From positions 4,960,001 to 5,024,000 of the forward strand of contig NZ_CP019431.1 of the NCBI RefSeq assembly GCF_009866765.1: a stretch of 64,000 nucleotides of DNA, written 5' to 3'. Shown here piece by piece: positions 1-8,087 of the stretch (the stretch's first letter is position 1; each line of letters opens with the position of its first letter). The notes under the pieces were generated by a model that was not told where the DNA came from, made no database searches, and saw nothing but the letters and a program-made list of their open reading frames with translations. The position numbers and the translations under genes were made by a program. The stretch is from Pseudomonas sp. S35. GTDB taxonomy: Bacteria > Pseudomonadota > Gammaproteobacteria > Pseudomonadales > Pseudomonadaceae.

Positions 1-210
1 CTTGGCAATATCGGCGCCCTGGTCGCCTACCGGGGTTACGCAGCCGAGCACGATGTCATCCACTTGATACGTATCGAGGTCGCTGCGCCGTGCCAACGCC
101 GTGAGCAGGCCTGCCACCAGGTTTACCGGTTTGACGCTGTGCAGGGCACCATCGGCCTTGCCCTTGCCTCGCGGCGTGCGTATCGCATCAAAGATCAAAG
201 CTTGGGTCAT
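1..210 (-). CDS. Acetyl-CoA acetyltransferase (thiolase), 5' part only
   Basis: Only the first 70 codons are in the window; the gene runs off the left edge. The protein opens with MTQALIFDAIRTPRGKGK, the classic start of the thiolase N-terminal domain, followed by the conserved stretch VDDIVLGCVTPVGDQG. The catalytic cysteine (around residue 90 in the family) lies outside the window. Thiolases of this type split or form acetoacetyl-CoA or longer 3-ketoacyl-CoA in beta-oxidation. A partner 3-hydroxyacyl-CoA dehydrogenase/enoyl hydratase gene would be expected upstream or downstream, but none is upstream of it here. Family call is firm; chain-length specificity cannot be read. Confidence 0.85.
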   Translation of the reverse strand, partial: MTQALIFDAIRTPRGKGKADGALHSVKPVNLVAGLLTALARRSDLDTYQVDDIVLGCVTPVGDQGADIAK

Positions 211-576
211 GACATCCTCGGACCATTGCGCAGTAGTGCCCTTACCTTAGGCCCGATTGACACGGTTTCAATGACGGATGCGCTCATTGCTTTTGACCCG
301 CACGCTCGGACGAACGGTAGGCGCCTAAGCACATTCACGGATTAAACGTTTTAGCTGTCTAGCCAAGGCATTGGCGCCAAGATGGCGTTCTGCCTCATGT
401 CTTTTTAAGCTGAAATCCTGATTAGTTGATATGAAATGGATCTAAGCCGCAAAGAACGAGGGCTCTAAGGTTCAATCAGTAAGAAGTTGCTGCCGGGTTT
501 TGCTGGAGCAGCCGTAAGAAAAGTGACACGTCATAGCGCCATACTGAAATAAAACGGCACGTATTTGACGCTCAGG

Positions 577-587
577 AATAACAACAA
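577..587 (+). promoter_or_regulatory. Possible Hfq/Crc (catabolite activity) motif upstream of small ORF
   Basis: AATAACAACAA fits the AAnAANAA pattern bound by Hfq with Crc in pseudomonads. It sits 13 nt before the ATG at 601 and just ahead of an AAAGG that could serve as ribosome binding site. Inference only; A-rich stretches also arise by chance. Confidence 0.35.
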
Positions 588-600
588 AAGGCAGTCAGCC

Positions 601-696
601 ATGTTCAAGCACTCGAAAGTACGTCAGGCGGGACTTATTCTCTTCGCCACCACATTGATTCTGATCTTGCCCAACTTGACCAAGGTTATTGGGTGA
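601..696 (+). CDS. Possible 31-aa single-pass membrane peptide
   Basis: The frame encodes 31 residues beginning MFKHSKVRQAG, then a hydrophobic stretch of about 13 residues (LILFATTLILILP) and a short polar tail ending TKVIG. A positively charged N terminus before one hydrophobic helix is what small inner-membrane proteins look like. A weak AAAGG lies 9-13 nt upstream of the ATG. A terminator-like hairpin with five T residues follows at 740-795, so the region seems to be its own transcription unit. I recognise no family and assign no function. It could instead be an untranslated small RNA or a leader of the cytochrome gene downstream. Confidence 0.45.
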   Translation: MFKHSKVRQAGLILFATTLILILPNLTKVIG

Positions 697-739
697 CCTC
701 ACATCCTGCGCATTCCGCGCATCAGGACTGTAGCTTTTT

Positions 740-795
740 GGCAGCACCTGCCAGGCCTTCGTGCAAAACGATCCTGTTGCAGGGGCTGCCTTTTT
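740..795 (+). terminator. Rho-independent terminator after the small ORF
   Basis: GGCAGC-A-CCTGC pairs with GCAGG-G-GCTGCC (one mismatch), with a long loop that can fold further, followed by TTTTT. It is oriented for plus-strand transcripts and separates the 31-aa ORF from the cytochrome gene. Confidence 0.55.
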
Positions 796-851
796 ACGCG
801 TGTTTTTCCGCTATTGTGAGCCCCATCAACACTTAACACGGGGCTGCTGTC

Positions 852-1658
852 TTGAAACCGATCTTCGCACTCGTCGCCTTACTGCTTGCCCTGCCTGTCG
901 AAGCGGCGCAACTGACCATCGAGCTGGACCATACCAGCAAATCCTGGCAAACCGCCGACCTGCTCAAGCATCCGCAAGCGCAGACCGTACAGATCACCGA
1001 TGATGTTTCCTACAAGCGCAGCATGACCTATCGCGCAGTGCCGCTGGCAGTGCTCCTACCCGGCCTTACACCACAGAGTCATCTGCAAGCCGTTGCCCTG
1101 GATGGCTTCGCTGCCGAACTCAGCGCCGCACCGCTGCTGGAACAACACGGCGCCCGCGCCTGGCTGGCGGTGGAAGACCCCGCTCAACCGTGGCCCGCCC
1201 TGGGCGAAGGTAAACATAGCGCCGGGCCGTTTTATCTGGTGTGGACCGACCCGCAAGCCGGGCATGTCAGCCCTGAGCAGTGGCCGTTCCAAGTCTCGGC
1301 AATCAAACAATTAAAGACCGTGGCGGAGCGGTTTCCGGCGCTGCTGCCCGACCCGAAACTGGCAACGAATGATCCCATCAACCAGGGCTTTGCACTGTTC
1401 CAGAAAAATTGCCTGGCGTGCCATCGCCTCAATGGCGCCGGCGATGCGCAGGTGGGTCCGGATCTGAATATTCCCTACAGCCCTACGGAATATTTCAGCG
1501 CAGATTTCCTCAAGCGCTATATCCGTGACCCACAGAGTCTGAGGCATTGGCCACAGGCGAAGATGCCAGCTTTCGCTGCCAGTGTGTTGCCTGACAGCGA
1601 GCTGGATTTATTGGTGGGCTATTTGAAGCATATGGCGAGCCGTAAGCAGCAGCCGTGA
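852..1658 (+). CDS. Periplasmic c-type cytochrome protein
   Basis: 268 residues from a TTG start. An N-terminal signal peptide (KPIFALVALLLALPVEAA) directs export. Residues 20-150 form a domain of unknown fold that loosely recalls the accessory domain of sulfite-oxidase-like proteins. The C-terminal third is a class I cytochrome c domain: the haem motif CLACH is at residues 187-191 and a likely distal methionine lies in KMPAF near residue 239. The predicted role is single-electron transfer in the periplasm; partner and substrate are unknown. It stands alone, with a terminator before it and an REP pair after it. TTG is the only start that keeps the full signal peptide. Confidence 0.75.
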   Translation: MKPIFALVALLLALPVEAAQLTIELDHTSKSWQTADLLKHPQAQTVQITDDVSYKRSMTYRAVPLAVLLPGLTPQSHLQAVALDGFAAELSAAPLLEQHGARAWLAVEDPAQPWPALGEGKHSAGPFYLVWTDPQAGHVSPEQWPFQVSAIKQLKTVAERFPALLPDPKLATNDPINQGFALFQKNCLACHRLNGAGDAQVGPDLNIPYSPTEYFSADFLKRYIRDPQSLRHWPQAKMPAFAASVLPDSELDLLVGYLKHMASRKQQP

Positions 1659-1696
1659 AGCAAGTGAACTGGCTGGTTAGGTTGAGCGAGCTGTTT

Positions 1697-1830
1697 GTGG
1701 CGAGCGGGCTTGCCCCGCGCTGGGCTGCGAAGCAGCCCCAAAACCATCCGCCGCGTAATGTCTGGCACACCGCATTCTGCTTTTATTGGGGCTGCTTCGC
1801 AGCCCAGCGCGGGGCAAGCCCGCTCACCAC
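1697..1830. repeat. REP doublet (inverted pair)
   Basis: Two near-identical copies of about 43 bp face each other at 1697-1740 and 1788-1830. Each contains the motif GCGGGGCAAGCCCGCT and GGGCTGC.GCAGCCC. About 47 bp separate them. This is the arrangement of a REP doublet (REPIN) common in the P. fluorescens group and mobilised by RAYT transposases. A short run of degenerate tandem 'CACCACAGA.GCC' units follows at 1826-1865. It lies between two genes ending towards each other and may also act as a transcript-end structure. Confidence 0.8.
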
Positions 1831-1887
1831 AGAAGCCCGTTCACCACAGAGGCCTGCTCACCACCGAAATCGCTATCAACTTGTCGC

Positions 1888-2691
1888 TTACTGCTGCTGT
1901 ACGGAAACCACCGGCGTCGGCGCCACAAACACCTTGGCGTGCATCTGCTCATGCCCGCCGCCACGGCGCATGCCACGCACCGGGCAGGCATCCAGGTAAT
2001 CGAGGCCAACGGCCAGCTTGAGATGGCGCTCCGGCCGCGCCAATTGGTTGGTCACGTCAAAGCTGTACCAGGCGTCATCCAGCCAGGCTTCGGCCCAGGC
2101 GTGGCTGGCCAGGTGCGTGCTGTCTTCGGTGTACAAATACCCCGACACGTAGCGCGCAGGAATCCCCAGGCTGCGTGCACAGGCCAGGAACGCGTGGGTA
2201 TGGTCCTGGCACACGCCCGCAGCGCCGGCGAAGGCCTGGGCAGCGCAGGTGTCGACTTCGGTGGCGCCCGGCGTATAGACCATCACGTGGTTGAGCGCGT
2301 GCATCAGGTCGATCAACGCCGTGCGGTCGCGACGCTGATGGCAGTGCTGTGCGGCAAAGTTGCGCAAGGCTTCATCCGGCTCGGTCAGGCGGGTGCAGCG
2401 CAGGAACGGAAACGCCGACTGGCTCTCATGCTCGGCCTCGCGCAACTCGTCGATGTCCACCTGGCCACGGGCGCCGATGATGATGGCATCGTGGGGTTCG
2501 TCCAGGGTCAGCACATGCAGGATATTGCCGAAAGGGTCTACCTGGGCGCGCACCGGGCGCGGCAGGTCCAGTTGCCAACTGAGTACATGCTGGCGCTCGC
2601 TGTCGTGGGGCGTCAGGCGCAGGTACTGGATGCTGGCACGCACCTGGTCTTCGTAGTGGTAGGTGGTTTCGTGGCTGATGGAGAGTCTCAT
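1888..2691 (-). CDS. Transglutaminase-like cysteine protease-fold protein
   Basis: 267 residues, cytoplasmic, no signal peptide. The N-terminal 85 residues (beginning MRLSISHETTYHYEDQV) match the bacterial transglutaminase N-terminal domain. The core follows with the full triad visible: Cys161 in GVCQDHTHAF, His197 in SHAWAEAWL, Asp212 in SFDVTN. Such proteins hydrolyse or rearrange amide bonds. It is the last gene of an operon with an alpha-E protein (4-nt ATGA overlap) and a circularly permuted ATP-grasp enzyme. Published genome-context work has proposed this set as a peptide synthesis/modification system, often beside the Anbu proteasome-like subunit, which is not adjacent here. Substrate unknown. 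Confidence 0.85.
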   Translation of the reverse strand: MRLSISHETTYHYEDQVRASIQYLRLTPHDSERQHVLSWQLDLPRPVRAQVDPFGNILHVLTLDEPHDAIIIGARGQVDIDELREAEHESQSAFPFLRCTRLTEPDEALRNFAAQHCHQRRDRTALIDLMHALNHVMVYTPGATEVDTCAAQAFAGAAGVCQDHTHAFLACARSLGIPARYVSGYLYTEDSTHLASHAWAEAWLDDAWYSFDVTNQLARPERHLKLAVGLDYLDACPVRGMRRGGGHEQMHAKVFVAPTPVVSVQQQ

Positions 2692-3638
2692 GCGGCCTCC
2701 AGGTAGGAACTGTAGATGGCGTCGCCCAACTGGCGGACCAAGGGGATAAAGTCGGTCAGCCAGGCGTGCAGGCCTTCCTCCAGGATTTCATCGATGGCGG
2801 TAAAGCGCAGGCGCGCGTCCATCTCGGCGGCCAGGCGCTGGGCCGGTCGACCGTTGAGGCCGGGCAGGCTGGCCAGGATCTGGTCGATTTCTTCGCTGCA
2901 CGCCCGTAGCGAACGCGGTACATCGGCGCGTAGCAGCAGCAGTTCGGCAACTTGCCGGGCGCCGGGGGCATCGCGATAGATCTCGGTGTAGGCCTCGAAC
3001 GACGACAACGCGCGCAGCAATGCACTCCATTGATAGTAGGCGTGGGCCGTACCATCGGTGACGGCTTCGGCGCGGTCGCCGGCCATTTCATAACGGGCAT
3101 CGAGCAATCGCAGGGTGTTGTCGGCGCGCTCGATAAAGGTGCCCAGGCGAATAAAACGGAAAGCATCGTTGCGCATGATGGTGCCGTAGGTCGCACCCCG
3201 AAACAGATGGGAGCGTTCCTTGACCCACTCACAGAAGCGGCTCATGCCGTAGCGGCTAAGGCCTTGCTGGGCGATATCACGAATATCCAACCACGTGGCG
3301 TTGATGTTTTCCCACATGTCGGCGGTAATTCGCCCACGCACCGCATGGGCACTGGCCCGCGCCGCGCCGAGGCAGCTGTAGATGCTCGCCGGGTTGGCCG
3401 CGTCCAGGGCAAAGAAGTGCAGCAGGTGTTCGGCGTGCAATTCACCGTGGCGTTCGCGGTAATCATCCAGCGTGCCAGTGATCAGCAGCGGCATCGCCAG
3501 TTCGTGCAGGCCATCGCCGCGCCCGTCCTGGGGCATCAGCGACAGCGAATAGCTGACATCGAGCATGCGCGCGAGGTTTTCGGCGCGCTCCAGATAGCGC
3601 GACATCCAGTACAAATCCGAGGCAGTTCTACTCAACAT
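2688..3638 (-). CDS. Alpha-E domain protein
   Basis: 316 residues, almost entirely predicted helical, beginning MLSRTASDLYWMSRYLERAENLARML, the conserved opening of the alpha-E family (DUF403). The family has no established enzymatic activity. It is nearly always coded next to circularly permuted ATP-grasp and transglutaminase-like proteins, as here: its stop overlaps the transglutaminase start by 4 nt and only 5 nt separate it from the upstream ATP-grasp gene. The three are surely cotranscribed and probably act on one substrate. Confidence 0.85.
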   Translation of the reverse strand: MLSRTASDLYWMSRYLERAENLARMLDVSYSLSLMPQDGRGDGLHELAMPLLITGTLDDYRERHGELHAEHLLHFFALDAANPASIYSCLGAARASAHAVRGRITADMWENINATWLDIRDIAQQGLSRYGMSRFCEWVKERSHLFRGATYGTIMRNDAFRFIRLGTFIERADNTLRLLDARYEMAGDRAEAVTDGTAHAYYQWSALLRALSSFEAYTEIYRDAPGARQVAELLLLRADVPRSLRACSEEIDQILASLPGLNGRPAQRLAAEMDARLRFTAIDEILEEGLHAWLTDFIPLVRQLGDAIYSSYLEAA

Positions 3639-3643
3639 GGCAT

Positions 3644-5053
3644 TCAGTCCTCAACCACCCAGGTGTCTTTGGTGCCGCCGCCCTGGGACGAGTTGACCAC
3701 CAGCGAACCTTCGCGCAGCGCCACGCGGGTCAAGCCGCCAGGCACCACCCGGGTTTCCTTGCCCGACAGCACAAACGGGCGCAGGTCGATATGCCGCGGG
3801 GCGATACCGTTGTCGACAAACGTCGGGCACGTGGATAAACACAGCGTTGGCTGGGCGATATAGGCGTGTGGCTTGGCCTTGATACGCGCACGGAACGCTT
3901 CGATTTCCGCCGCCGTGGACGCCGGGCCCACGAGCATGCCGTAGCCGCCGGAACCTTGGGTCTCCTTGACCACCAGGTCTGGCAGGTTAGCCAGCACGTG
4001 GGACAATTCGTCAGGTTTACGGCACTGGAAGGTGGGCACGTTCTTGAGGATCGGCTCTTCATCCAGGTAGAAACGGATCATCTCGGTGACAAAGGGGTAC
4101 ACCGATTTGTCATCCGCCACTCCGGTGCCGATGGCGTTGGCCAGCACCACGTTGCCGGAGCGATAGGCCGCCAGCAGGCCGGGCACACCGAGCATGGAGT
4201 CAGGGTTGAACGCCAGCGGGTCGAGGAACGCGTCGTCGAGGCGGCGGTAGATCACATCCACGGCCTTGGGGCCGTCGGTGGTGCGCATGAACACGCGGTC
4301 GTCGCGCACGAACAGGTCGGCGCCCTCCACCAGTTCCACACCCATTTCCCGGGCGAGGAATGCGTGTTCAAAGAATGCGCTGTTGAAACGCCCCGGCGTC
4401 AGTACCACCACGCTGGGGTTATCCAGGGGGCTGGAGCTTTTCAGGGTGTCGAGCAACAGGTTCGGGTAATGGTCGATGGGCGCGATACGCTGGGCAGCGA
4501 ACAGTTCGGGGAACAGGCGCATCATCATCTTGCGGTCTTCGAGCATGTAGCTCACGCCGCTGGGGGTACGCAGGTTGTCCTCCAGCACGTAGTAAGTACC
4601 GTCGCCATCGCGTACGAGGTCGACGCCGGAGACGTGGGAATACAGATCACGGTGCAGGTTCAGGCCCTGCATCGCCAATTGGTATTGCTCGTTGGCCAAC
4701 ACCTGCTCGGCGGGGATGATGCCGGCCTTGATAATGCGCTGCTCGTGGTACAGGTCGGCGAGAAACATATTCAACGCCTTGACCCGCTGGATGCAGCCGC
4801 GCTCGACGATTCGCCATTCGCTGGCCGGGATGCTGCGGGGTATGGTGTCGAAGGGAATCAGGCGCTCGGTGCCTTGCTCGTCCCCGTACAGCGTGAAGGT
4901 GATCCCGGCGCGGTGAAACAGCAAGTCGGCTTCACGCCGGCGCTGGGCCAGCAGTTCTGCGGGGGTTTCGGCTAACCAGCGGGCGAACTCGCGGTAATGG
5001 GGGCGTACCTGCCCTGCCCCGTCGTACATTTCGTCGTAATAAGTGCGGATCAT
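3644..5053 (-). CDS. Circularly permuted type 2 ATP-grasp protein
   Basis: 469 residues from the ATG at 5053, which has AAGGAG nine nt upstream and gives the family start MIRTYYDEMYDG; a longer frame to 5116 has no such support. Recognisable segments are the YLVEDNLRTPSGVSYML-like stretch (here YYVLEDNLRTPSGVSYML, about residue 150) and the C-terminal VVKETQGSGGYGM ATP-binding loop. The enzyme class joins a carboxylate to an amine with ATP, so a peptide or amide ligase role is expected. First gene of the ATP-grasp/alpha-E/transglutaminase operon. The true substrate is not known for any close relative I can name. Confidence 0.85.
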   Translation of the reverse strand: MIRTYYDEMYDGAGQVRPHYREFARWLAETPAELLAQRRREADLLFHRAGITFTLYGDEQGTERLIPFDTIPRSIPASEWRIVERGCIQRVKALNMFLADLYHEQRIIKAGIIPAEQVLANEQYQLAMQGLNLHRDLYSHVSGVDLVRDGDGTYYVLEDNLRTPSGVSYMLEDRKMMMRLFPELFAAQRIAPIDHYPNLLLDTLKSSSPLDNPSVVVLTPGRFNSAFFEHAFLAREMGVELVEGADLFVRDDRVFMRTTDGPKAVDVIYRRLDDAFLDPLAFNPDSMLGVPGLLAAYRSGNVVLANAIGTGVADDKSVYPFVTEMIRFYLDEEPILKNVPTFQCRKPDELSHVLANLPDLVVKETQGSGGYGMLVGPASTAAEIEAFRARIKAKPHAYIAQPTLCLSTCPTFVDNGIAPRHIDLRPFVLSGKETRVVPGGLTRVALREGSLVVNSSQGGGTKDTWVVED

Positions 5054-5269
5054 GCCGTACTCCTTGTCACCCGGACGCAAGAACCATCGCAAGGCCCGTG
5101 CCAGCGGCATAAACACTTAAAAATCAGTGAGTTAAATAAACGCAAGAACCTGATCGCACCGTCCTGGTGCGCAGAATGCCCGGCGTACCGTCGAGCGCCT
5201 CATCACAATGCGGGCTTTGACTATCAACAGCATAGCCAGAGTTGATTTCACTGCCCGACCCAGTCTGCG

Positions 5270-5406
5270 GATAATCGTCTGCATCCGCTGAACAGGATAC
5301 GTCCTACAGCCTTAACCATTACGCAACCGGTACCTTGGTGCCTCATGCACCGACCGGCTCCTTCGGTCTTCCCTTTAGGCCACCCTTTTCGGGTGGCTTT
5401 TTTTTG
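5270..5406 (+). ncRNA. Candidate unannotated small RNA
   Basis: There is no plus-strand gene here, yet a strong plus-strand terminator lies at 5379-5406. Upstream is a well-formed extended hairpin at 5327-5357 (CCGGT...GGTGC-ctcat-GCACC-g-ACCGG). Both neighbours are transcribed leftwards, so the terminator would have no purpose unless an RNA is made from this gap. A possible -10 (GATAAT at 5270-5275) would start a transcript of about 125 nt; the -35 is poor, so the 5' end is a guess. No match to RsmX/Y/Z, CrcZ, PrrF or RgsA is apparent. Confidence 0.45.
5379..5406 (+). terminator. Strong rho-independent terminator
   Basis: GCCACCC-ttttc-GGGTGGC followed by nine T residues. Orientation is plus strand; on the minus strand it lacks a T tract. 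Confidence 0.8.
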
Positions 5407-5510
5407 GTGCGCGAAACATCCGCACAAGTTCCGCGAGTTTTCAGTGCCCCAAACAAAATCGGCCGACCCAAAGGTCAGCCGATACGCTGCGCTGCTCATA
5501 AAATCAATCA

Positions 5511-5852
5511 CTACATGGGTAACCCACGCACCTCCTGCTTGACGCCCCATCCTTCGATGATCCCGCCCAGGGGCTCGACCACCGCCCCAAAGTCTTGCTC
5601 GAAATCTCCTATGCCGTCGTAGGTGGCGAACATGATCTTGCTCAGTTCCAAGTACCAGGCGCCATCGTCGCGCGCGCTGACCTGGGCATTCAGGGATTCT
5701 CCACGAAACTCACCCGCAGCCCTGCGCGCCCGTTCCTCATCCGGGAAAATGGCGTAGAACTCGATGGGGTGAAAACGTGAAAAGTCGAAACCGCCTTCTT
5801 TCATGCGGCGCAGAACGTTGGTGCTGATGTCTTCTTGATAGGCTGTGCTCAT
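5511..5852 (-). CDS. rraB: Ribonuclease E inhibitor RraB family protein
   Basis: 113 residues, cytoplasmic. The sequence (MSTAYQEDISTNVLRRMKEGG...) has the layout of the RraB family: helical N terminus with acidic residues, a central FYAIFPDEERARRAA strand-helix unit, and a C-terminal YDGIGDFEQDFGAVVEPLGG segment. In E. coli RraB binds the scaffold part of RNase E and lowers its activity on some mRNAs. The window also codes RNase E at 50.8 kb, so the inhibitor and target are 45 kb apart. Single-gene unit; the initiating ATG has GGAGGA five to ten nt upstream. Symbol given by family resemblance. Confidence 0.7.
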   Translation of the reverse strand: MSTAYQEDISTNVLRRMKEGGFDFSRFHPIEFYAIFPDEERARRAAGEFRGESLNAQVSARDDGAWYLELSKIMFATYDGIGDFEQDFGAVVEPLGGIIEGWGVKQEVRGLPM

Positions 5853-6065
5853 GAAACGTCCTCCTCAAACCGATGGATAGACTTTCCGTGCTTCCCGAAG
5901 CCCGCACCCTACTGGCGCGAGTACTACGGCAATGACATCACCGCTGGAAAACAAGCATGTAGCTGACAAGACCAGACCTTAGCGATTCATTCGCTGATCT
6001 CACTTGCAGAGTAGCGCGAAGCTATCACCTCCACCAGAGGTGCCTGGATGGCATACGGGAAATAT

Positions 6066-6302
6066 TCAGGGGGCGGGAGAGATGTCGAGGATTTGAATGC
6101 TGTTCTGGTCTTTGAGGATTTTGACCGTAGGCTCGGGCTTGCGCCCCTCAAGGTCATTGAGGTCCAGTTCGGCGGCCACCGGCACAAGCTTTGCGCGAAT
6201 CATGTGTGCCGCATCTTCGAGGCTGGGCTTTTGATCGCAGGTGAACTGCTGCACGGAGGTCTCGCCGTGATCATCAACAAAGGTAATCTGCCACGTTTGC
6301 AT
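6066..6302 (-). CDS. Conserved hypothetical protein, 78 aa
   Basis: Begins MQTWQITFVDDHGETSVQQFTCDQKP, acidic, no signal peptide, no membrane segment. The opening beta-strand pattern and the central helix (SLEDAAHMIRAKL) suggest a small alpha/beta fold. A GAGGAGGCACCG Shine-Dalgarno lies just before the ATG. The 213 bp between it and the rraB-like gene hold nothing I can name. No function assigned. Confidence 0.65.
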   Translation of the reverse strand: MQTWQITFVDDHGETSVQQFTCDQKPSLEDAAHMIRAKLVPVAAELDLNDLEGRKPEPTVKILKDQNSIQILDISPAP

Positions 6303-6405
6303 CGGTGCCTCCTCGATAAAGCCCGTGTATGGGCTTACCTTTATCTGGACCTTGAGGGCTGGGCAAACGTTCCACTCAAGGTTGGAGGCACCGGATCACC
6401 TGCGC

Positions 6406-7011
6406 TTATTTTTCAGCGTGTTCCTTGAGGGCTTTCAAGGTGTTGAACGGAGCGTCCACCACAAACTTGTTGGCCAGCCACGAAGGCACGCTGCCGCCTG
6501 GCTCGGTGTGGACCTGGTAGGTCACTTCGGTCTGGTTATCACCCTTGGGGACCAGCTTCCAGAAGCCTTCGACCTGCGCCACACGCACGTAGCCTTTTTC
6601 TTCCGGCTTGTAGGTAGGTACGCCCTGCAAGGTGCGGGTTACGCTGCCATCGGCGTTTTTGGTGGTGGTGACATGGATATACGAATCACGATCGGTCACC
6701 GGGAACGGCGCCTTGAACTGGGTATAGGTCCAAGCCTCATCGCCCTTCTTATCCACCAGTTTCTGGGATTTGCACTCGTGAATCCATGAACACGCACCCG
6801 CCACGTCTTCTTGCAGGGCCTGGATCTTGGCCACCGGCGCGTTGATCACGGTGACACCGCGATACGCCTTGTATTTGGAACCGGCAACTTCGCTAAGCGA
6901 GATCTTGATGCCGTCTTCATCCTTCGCGACTTGCCAATCCTCAGCCTGGGCAGTGGCAGCAAACAACACCGTAAACCCGCACAGCACAGCCATTCGTTTC
7001 AGCGAACCCAT
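6406..7011 (-). CDS. Secreted START-domain lipid-binding-like protein
   Basis: 201 residues from the ATG at 7011 (AAGGAA 8 nt upstream). A cleavable signal peptide MGSLKRMAVLCGFTVLFAATAQA is followed by a START/SRPBCC-type domain covering the mature protein: opening EDWQVAKDEDGIKI, a central YTQFKAPFPVTDRD motif typical of bacterial START proteins, and a C-terminal helix (APFNTLKALKEHAEK). START domains hold a hydrophobic ligand in a deep cavity; the ligand here is unknown. The frame extends upstream to 7077 but that would bury the signal peptide. Confidence 0.8.
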   Translation of the reverse strand: MGSLKRMAVLCGFTVLFAATAQAEDWQVAKDEDGIKISLSEVAGSKYKAYRGVTVINAPVAKIQALQEDVAGACSWIHECKSQKLVDKKGDEAWTYTQFKAPFPVTDRDSYIHVTTTKNADGSVTRTLQGVPTYKPEEKGYVRVAQVEGFWKLVPKGDNQTEVTYQVHTEPGGSVPSWLANKFVVDAPFNTLKALKEHAEK

Positions 7012-7052
7012 TGTTGTATTCCTTATTGTTGACGTTCCGATAGTAAAGCCCA

Positions 7053-7307
7053 TCAAGCCGCCGTCATCTGCTCCCACCAGCCGATCAACCGGATCGCATC
7101 GGCCTGGTCGGTGCCACAGACATCGATATCCGCCTTGAAATCACTGCACACTGCCGGGCGCTCTGGTTGCCCGAACAGCTGGCACAGTTGTTCGACCGAC
7201 AGGTGCAGGCAGCGTTCGCCTGCCGGTTTGCCATTGGGCATTCCCGGTAACGGCGAACTGATGGAGGGGGCGATGCAGCAGGCGCCACAGCCTTCACGGC
7301 AATTCAT
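7053..7307 (-). CDS. YkgJ-family cysteine-cluster protein
   Basis: 84 residues with the family pattern C-x4-C-x2-C-C near the N terminus (MNCREGCGACC), a middle ERCLHL, and C-terminal cysteines in PAVCSDF and DVCG. Family members bind a zinc or iron-sulfur centre through eight cysteines; no reaction is established. Upstream of the START gene, with 41 bp between them in reverse direction of transcription, so it could be the first gene of a two-gene unit. Confidence 0.8.
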   Translation of the reverse strand: MNCREGCGACCIAPSISSPLPGMPNGKPAGERCLHLSVEQLCQLFGQPERPAVCSDFKADIDVCGTDQADAIRLIGWWEQMTAA

Positions 7308-7469
7308 GACCAGCAGGTCCTCGACGACTCAATAGGGATGGCCGGGCTAGAGTACGCCCTTAAACAGCCGTTTTAAAATGGTGTAACAGGGGTTTTTCGC
7401 ACAAAACAAACGTGACCGACCAGTCTGCGACAGATGGTCAGCCGCTGGCGTCACGCGAGCAGGAAAAGT

Positions 7470-7961
7470 TTACTGCTTGAACTCGAATTCCAACGCTGCG
7501 CCTTCCACATCGCGCCGCTCTTCGTTGCGCAGTTGCAGCTTCATCTCATTGCTGAGCAAACGGCCGTTGATCTGGAACGCGCTGTTATCGGTAGGCTTTT
7601 CACCGAACATCGGTGGCAGCAATGGCACGCTCTTGGGCCTGGGCATCGTGCCAAGGGGTTGCAAGTGCCTGACCATGTCCGAAGGCAGCGACAGGTCCAA
7701 CTGTGCCGGTGGCAATTGGGTCTGTGCCACTTCTTGGGCTGATTTGGACTTTTTAGCAGCCGACGCACGTTTTTTCGCCGCAGCGGCTTTCTTCTTCGCG
7801 ACTGCACTTTGTTTGGCCGCAGCCGGTTTCGTCGCGGAGGGTTTCTGTTGGGCGCTGGCAGCAGGCGTGTCCACCGTCACAGGCGCTGCCGCCAGCACCG
7901 TGCTGACATTCCACAGGCTTAACAGGCCAATCACCAAAGCAACGCGAACAATCGGGGTCAT
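7470..7961 (-). CDS. Exported lysine/alanine-rich protein of unknown function
   Basis: 163 residues if translation starts at the ATG at 7961, which gives a signal peptide (MTPIVRVALVIGLLSLWNVSTVLAAAP). Residues 30-75 are a lysine/alanine tract (repeated KKAAAAKKRA-type units) recalling the tails of AlgP and other KA-rich pseudomonad proteins; the C-terminal half (residues 80-163) is a compact domain with NGRLLSNEMKLQLRNEE. An upstream extension to 8084 lacks a plausible start context. The KA tract is likely a flexible, charge-rich linker that could touch nucleic acid or anionic cell-wall polymer. No function assigned. Confidence 0.6.
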   Translation of the reverse strand: MTPIVRVALVIGLLSLWNVSTVLAAAPVTVDTPAASAQQKPSATKPAAAKQSAVAKKKAAAAKKRASAAKKSKSAQEVAQTQLPPAQLDLSLPSDMVRHLQPLGTMPRPKSVPLLPPMFGEKPTDNSAFQINGRLLSNEMKLQLRNEERRDVEGAALEFEFKQ

Positions 7962-8087
7962 ATCGCCTACAGCATTATCGGCAGAGGGCCGTATGCTCGC
8001 TTGTTGTACGCGGCATGACAAGCACAGTGATACACCGACTATCGCCGTTGTCCCCTTTGTGCGCCTCAACCACGTGTTAAACACACC

